This document shows, piece by piece, positions 35,436 through 37,829 of a stretch of 37,829 nt of DNA. A program made the translations under genes and the position numbers. Source of the stretch: Lachnospiraceae bacterium (GTDB taxonomy: Bacteria; Bacillota; Clostridia; Lachnospirales; Lachnospiraceae); contig JAIECJ010000214.1 of assembly GCA_029068555.1 (NCBI GenBank), forward strand, positions 1 through 37,829, written 5' to 3'. How positions within the stretch are numbered: position 1 is the stretch's first letter; every line of letters starts with the position of its first letter. The notes under the pieces were generated by a model that did no database searches, was not told where the DNA came from, and saw nothing but the letters and a program-made list of their open reading frames with translations.

Positions 35436-36095
35436 TCAGATAAATCCGTTTTGAGCTAAAAAAGTCTTATCAATATGACCGCCATTTTTTTGCGTCCTAT
35501 CCCGCGTCCCATGTATCAGAAAATTTTCTATATACTTTCCAACCATGTCATTTTCCAAATTTACCAAATCCCCGTTTCTGCGCTCCGCAAGCGTTGTCTG
35601 CTGCAAAGTATGAGGGATGATTGACACTGCGAAATTCTCCTTTGACACGGCTGCAACCGTGAGGCTTATTCCGTCTATCGCTATAGACCCCTTTTCTATG
35701 ATATAGCGCAGTATCTGCGGCTCCGCACCTATGGTGTACCACACCGCGTTATCATCCTTTCGGATATCTGTTATTCTGCCTGTACCATCTATGTGTCCTG
35801 CCACCATATGACCACCAAATCTTCCATCCGCCCGCATCGCGCGCTCAAGGTTTACGCTGGAACCAATTTTCAGGTTTCCAAGCGCAGAACGGTTCATGGT
35901 CTCATGCATGACATCTGCCTGAAAGGAACTGCCGCCAATCCCTACTACAGTCAGACACACACCGTTCGTGGCAATGCTGTCGCCAATTTTAACATCATCA
36001 AGTATTTTCTTCGCTTTTATGGTCAGTATCATGGACTCCGCATTTCTCTGTACAGCAAGTATCTCACCGATTTCCTCAATGATTCCTGTGAACAT
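35436..36095 (-). CDS. ribE: Riboflavin synthase, alpha chain
   Basis: Dismutates two lumazine molecules to give riboflavin. The 219-residue protein starts at the family-typical MFTGIIEE and contains two lumazine-binding repeats (about 1-95 and 96-195), each with a (V/A)CLTV or (I)SLTV strand. The ATG at 36095 is preceded by AGGAGG with a 7-base spacer. An upstream in-frame ATG overlaps the ribD stop, but its extra seven residues encode the ribosome binding site itself. Confidence 0.95.
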   Translation of the reverse strand: MFTGIIEEIGEILAVQRNAESMILTIKAKKILDDVKIGDSIATNGVCLTVVGIGGSSFQADVMHETMNRSALGNLKIGSSVNLERAMRADGRFGGHMVAGHIDGTGRITDIRKDDNAVWYTIGAEPQILRYIIEKGSIAIDGISLTVAAVSKENFAVSIIPHTLQQTTLAERRNGDLVNLENDMVGKYIENFLIHGTRDRTQKNGGHIDKTFLAQNGFI

Positions 36096-36112
36096 CTGTT
36101 TTCCTCCTGCTC

Positions 36113-37225
36113 TCATCTCTCGACTTCACTCTCTATCAGTATATCCTCATCAAACATGCTAATGTGTGTATTTTTCAAATTTATGCAGTCTGCTACCTCC
36201 GCAAATCCCATACCGCCGACTGGCGATTTTGCACCGCTTCCTCCAAAAAGCTTTGGTGCGATGTACGCCTGAATTCTGTTGACAATACCACTTTTCAATG
36301 CGGAATAATTTAACGTCGAGCCTCCCTCAAGGAGAATACTGTCGATACCCTGCCCACCCAGCTTTTCCATAAGTGCCTTTAAGTCAATGCCCTGTCCATG
36401 CGATGCCGATGGCACTTCAATCACTTTACATTTTTTCTCAAGATACAGTTCCTGCCGTTCACTGTCTGTGCACGCCGTCGCAATAATGGTCGGTATTTCC
36501 TTAGCGGTTGACACAATTCGACTGTAAAACGGTGTCCGAAGATTCGTGTCTGCAATAATCCGCACCGGATTGCGTCCTCCCCGCGGCAAACGACAGTCCA
36601 GCATCGGATTATCTGCTATCACAGTGCCCACTCCCACCATGATGCCCGTATAACGGTTCCTGTCTTTGTGCACCTGCTCCCTTGCCTTTTCGCCAGTTAT
36701 CCACTTTGACTTTCCCGTGTATGTAGCTATCTTGCCGTCAAGCGTCATGGCATATTTCATCACGACATATGGCGTCTTACTGTGTATATAATGAAAAAAG
36801 ACATAATTTAATGCATCGCACGCTTCCTTCATAACATTGGTGACAACCTCTATTCCGGCATCCCGCAGCATCTGTATGCCTTTCCCCGCCACGAGCGGAT
36901 TTGGATCAGCAGAACCAATTACAACTTTCCCAAAACCATTTTCTATGATTGCCTCTGTGCATGGCGGTGTCTTCCCATAGTGACAGCAGGGTTCAAGTGT
37001 GACAAAGATTGTAGCTCCCCTGAGATTATCTCCTGGATGATTTGCATAAAAATTTTTAATGGCATTGCGCTCTGCATGCAGCTCTCCGCAGCGTTCATGC
37101 CAGCCCTCCGCCAGTATCTGATCGTCTCTTGTGATAACCGCCCCTACCAGCGGATTTGGATTTACCGCCCCGATGCCGCGCTTTGCCAGCTCAACTGCGC
37201 GAAGCATATATTCATTGTCTGTCAT
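36113..37225 (-). CDS. ribD: Bifunctional deaminase/reductase of riboflavin synthesis
   Basis: Catalyses deamination and side-chain reduction in riboflavin synthesis. Residues about 1-140 are the Zn deaminase with LHAERNAI (His50, Glu52) and EPCCHYGKTPPC (Cys80, Cys89). Residues about 145-365 are the reductase, starting TPYVVMKYAMTLDGKIA. AGGGAGG lies 5 bases before the ATG. It is the first gene of the operon, directly after an FMN riboswitch with its terminator. Confidence 0.97.
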   Translation of the reverse strand: MTDNEYMLRAVELAKRGIGAVNPNPLVGAVITRDDQILAEGWHERCGELHAERNAIKNFYANHPGDNLRGATIFVTLEPCCHYGKTPPCTEAIIENGFGKVVIGSADPNPLVAGKGIQMLRDAGIEVVTNVMKEACDALNYVFFHYIHSKTPYVVMKYAMTLDGKIATYTGKSKWITGEKAREQVHKDRNRYTGIMVGVGTVIADNPMLDCRLPRGGRNPVRIIADTNLRTPFYSRIVSTAKEIPTIIATACTDSERQELYLEKKCKVIEVPSASHGQGIDLKALMEKLGGQGIDSILLEGGSTLNYSALKSGIVNRIQAYIAPKLFGGSGAKSPVGGMGFAEVADCINLKNTHISMFDEDILIESEVER

Positions 37226-37242
37226 GGATGCCTCCCTTTTTC

Positions 37243-37282
37243 AAAAATAAAAAATCCCAAAATATATCGCTATATTTCAGGA
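37243..37282 (-). terminator. Riboswitch-controlled terminator before ribD
   Basis: A 12-bp stem (37255-37266 with 37271-37282, two G-T wobbles) closed by a GCGA loop is followed by a run of Ts on the minus strand. It lies between the FMN aptamer and the ribD ribosome binding site. Confidence 0.75.
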
Positions 37283-37347
37283 CTCCTTCATTCAAAGAAT
37301 AGTACCCTGCCATCTGGCAGCCGGCACAAACTCTACAATATATTTAT

Positions 37348-37471
37348 ATCTTCTTTCATCCAGACTTTACTGTCGGCTTTGGAATCTCACCAAATCATGC
37401 CCCGCTGACTCTGTCAGCGGCAAGCTCGTGGGCTTTACCACCGGTAGGGAATCGCACCCTGCCCTGAAGAT
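37348..37471 (-). ncRNA. FMN riboswitch (RFN element)
   Basis: On the minus strand the aptamer starts ATCTTCAGGGCAGGG and ends GAAAGAAGAT. Between them are the conserved blocks TTCCCTACCGG, GGTAAAGCCCACGAGC, TTTGGTGAGATTCCAAAGCC and AGTCTGGATG of the RFN consensus. FMN binding should favour the downstream terminator (37243-37282), switching the rib operon off. A GC-rich hairpin (CTGCC/GGCAG, about 37303-37321) between them is a candidate antiterminator part. Confidence 0.97.
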
Positions 37472-37494
37472 TTGTTATTTTGTTTACGTGGATT

Positions 37495-37523
37495 ACTATA
37501 GCATGTAAATGTTTGAAAATCAA
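37495..37523 (-). promoter_or_regulatory. Predicted promoter of the riboflavin operon
   Basis: On the minus strand TTGATT (37518-37523) and TATAGT (37495-37500) are 17 bases apart. The start site would be near 37488, about 17 bases before the aptamer. Confidence 0.75.
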
Positions 37524-37829
37524 GGGGTTTTTGGGATTTTTTTCATCAAAAAATTTATCCCATGCTGATTTTTCTTCCATAATATCAACCATTCTTTCCG
37601 TGTGACAGTCAGATATATTCAACCGCCACACTTAAATTTTCATTTGCTTTACTGATATGCATACCTGCCATATGTAATATTTCTGTTTTCGCTGTCGCTT
37701 TTGCATCTTCCATATATCTGATGGAAATACTCTTCCAAACTGAATGCGTATGATCCCGACGCCCTGTTAAAGGCGTTTCGTCTTAATTTTCAAAGACTCT
37801 TCAGGGGATTTATTTTACTACTCTTGTAC
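37524..37829. other. Window end, no supported gene
   Basis: No complete gene is visible. A minus-strand open frame (37609-37713, about 34 codons from an ATG, with weak upstream extension) has no convincing ribosome binding site. A short inverted repeat ACGCC/GGCGT lies near 37759-37779. The neighbouring gene is probably outside the window. Confidence 0.4.

Noticed and set aside
37395-37631. 78-codon gene upstream of ribD
   Set aside because: It runs through the riboflavin promoter and into the FMN riboswitch, so the open frame is incidental despite a GGAAAG before an internal ATG.
37609-37713. 34-codon minus-strand gene at the window end
   Set aside because: No ribosome binding site at proper distance and no family resemblance I could support.

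Overview
The window looks like chromosomal DNA of a gut Lachnospiraceae bacterium (Clostridia) close to Roseburia/Agathobacter. The evidence is a low-to-mid GC content, strong AGGAGG-type ribosome binding sites before most genes, a class II aldolase beside a PPi-type phosphofructokinase, an Amt-PII fusion, a DUF6465-like protein, and above all a beta-mannan utilisation locus resembling the one described in Roseburia intestinalis. The assignment rests on gene content, not on a database search.

Layout. (1) 1-4630: pyrG (+), a class II fructose-bisphosphate aldolase (-) and a PPi-type phosphofructokinase (+). Two inverted copies of a ~75-bp hairpin element flank pyrG-fba. (2) 4632-16801 (-): a mannan operon. 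Read 5' to 3' it encodes a sugar-binding lipoprotein, two permeases, a cellobiose 2-epimerase-type enzyme, a GH130_1 mannosylglucose phosphorylase, a tandem-repeat array, a CE17-like esterase, a GH130_2 manno-oligosaccharide phosphorylase, an internal terminator-like hairpin, a CE2-like esterase, and a GH1 beta-glucosidase fused to mannose-6-phosphate isomerase. (3) 17247-21474: a divergent AraC regulator, a LacI regulator whose stop overlaps the AraC stop, and a GH36 alpha-galactosidase. (4) 21797-28899: a chemoreceptor with an unusual beta-rich ectodomain, an aldose 1-epimerase-like protein, a DegV protein, a second LacI regulator, a DUF6465-like protein and a Nudix hydrolase. (5) 28996-33430: an HD-GYP phosphodiesterase, an Amt-PII fusion behind an attenuator-like leader, and an overlapping GNAT/XRE pair. 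(6) 33712-37523: the riboflavin operon ribD-ribE-ribBA-ribH (-) under an FMN riboswitch. The last ~300 bases hold no gene I can support.

How the genes could work together. The binding protein and permeases import short acetylated, galactosylated (gluco)manno-oligosaccharides; no ATPase gene is present, so a shared MsmK-type ATPase is expected elsewhere. GH36 removes alpha-galactose and the two esterases remove acetyl groups. GH130_2 shortens the chains with phosphate to give mannose-1-phosphate. The epimerase turns mannobiose into mannosyl-glucose, which GH130_1 splits to mannose-1-phosphate and glucose. The GH1 half trims glucosyl ends and the isomerase half makes fructose-6-phosphate from mannose-6-phosphate. 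The nearby PPi-phosphofructokinase and aldolase could carry this into glycolysis. A phosphomannomutase and an extracellular mannanase are not in the window.

The points most worth a second look are the GH1-isomerase fusion with an internal ribosome binding site at the joint, the beta-sandwich-like ectodomain in the chemoreceptor beside the locus, and the 81-82-bp hairpin array inside the operon.
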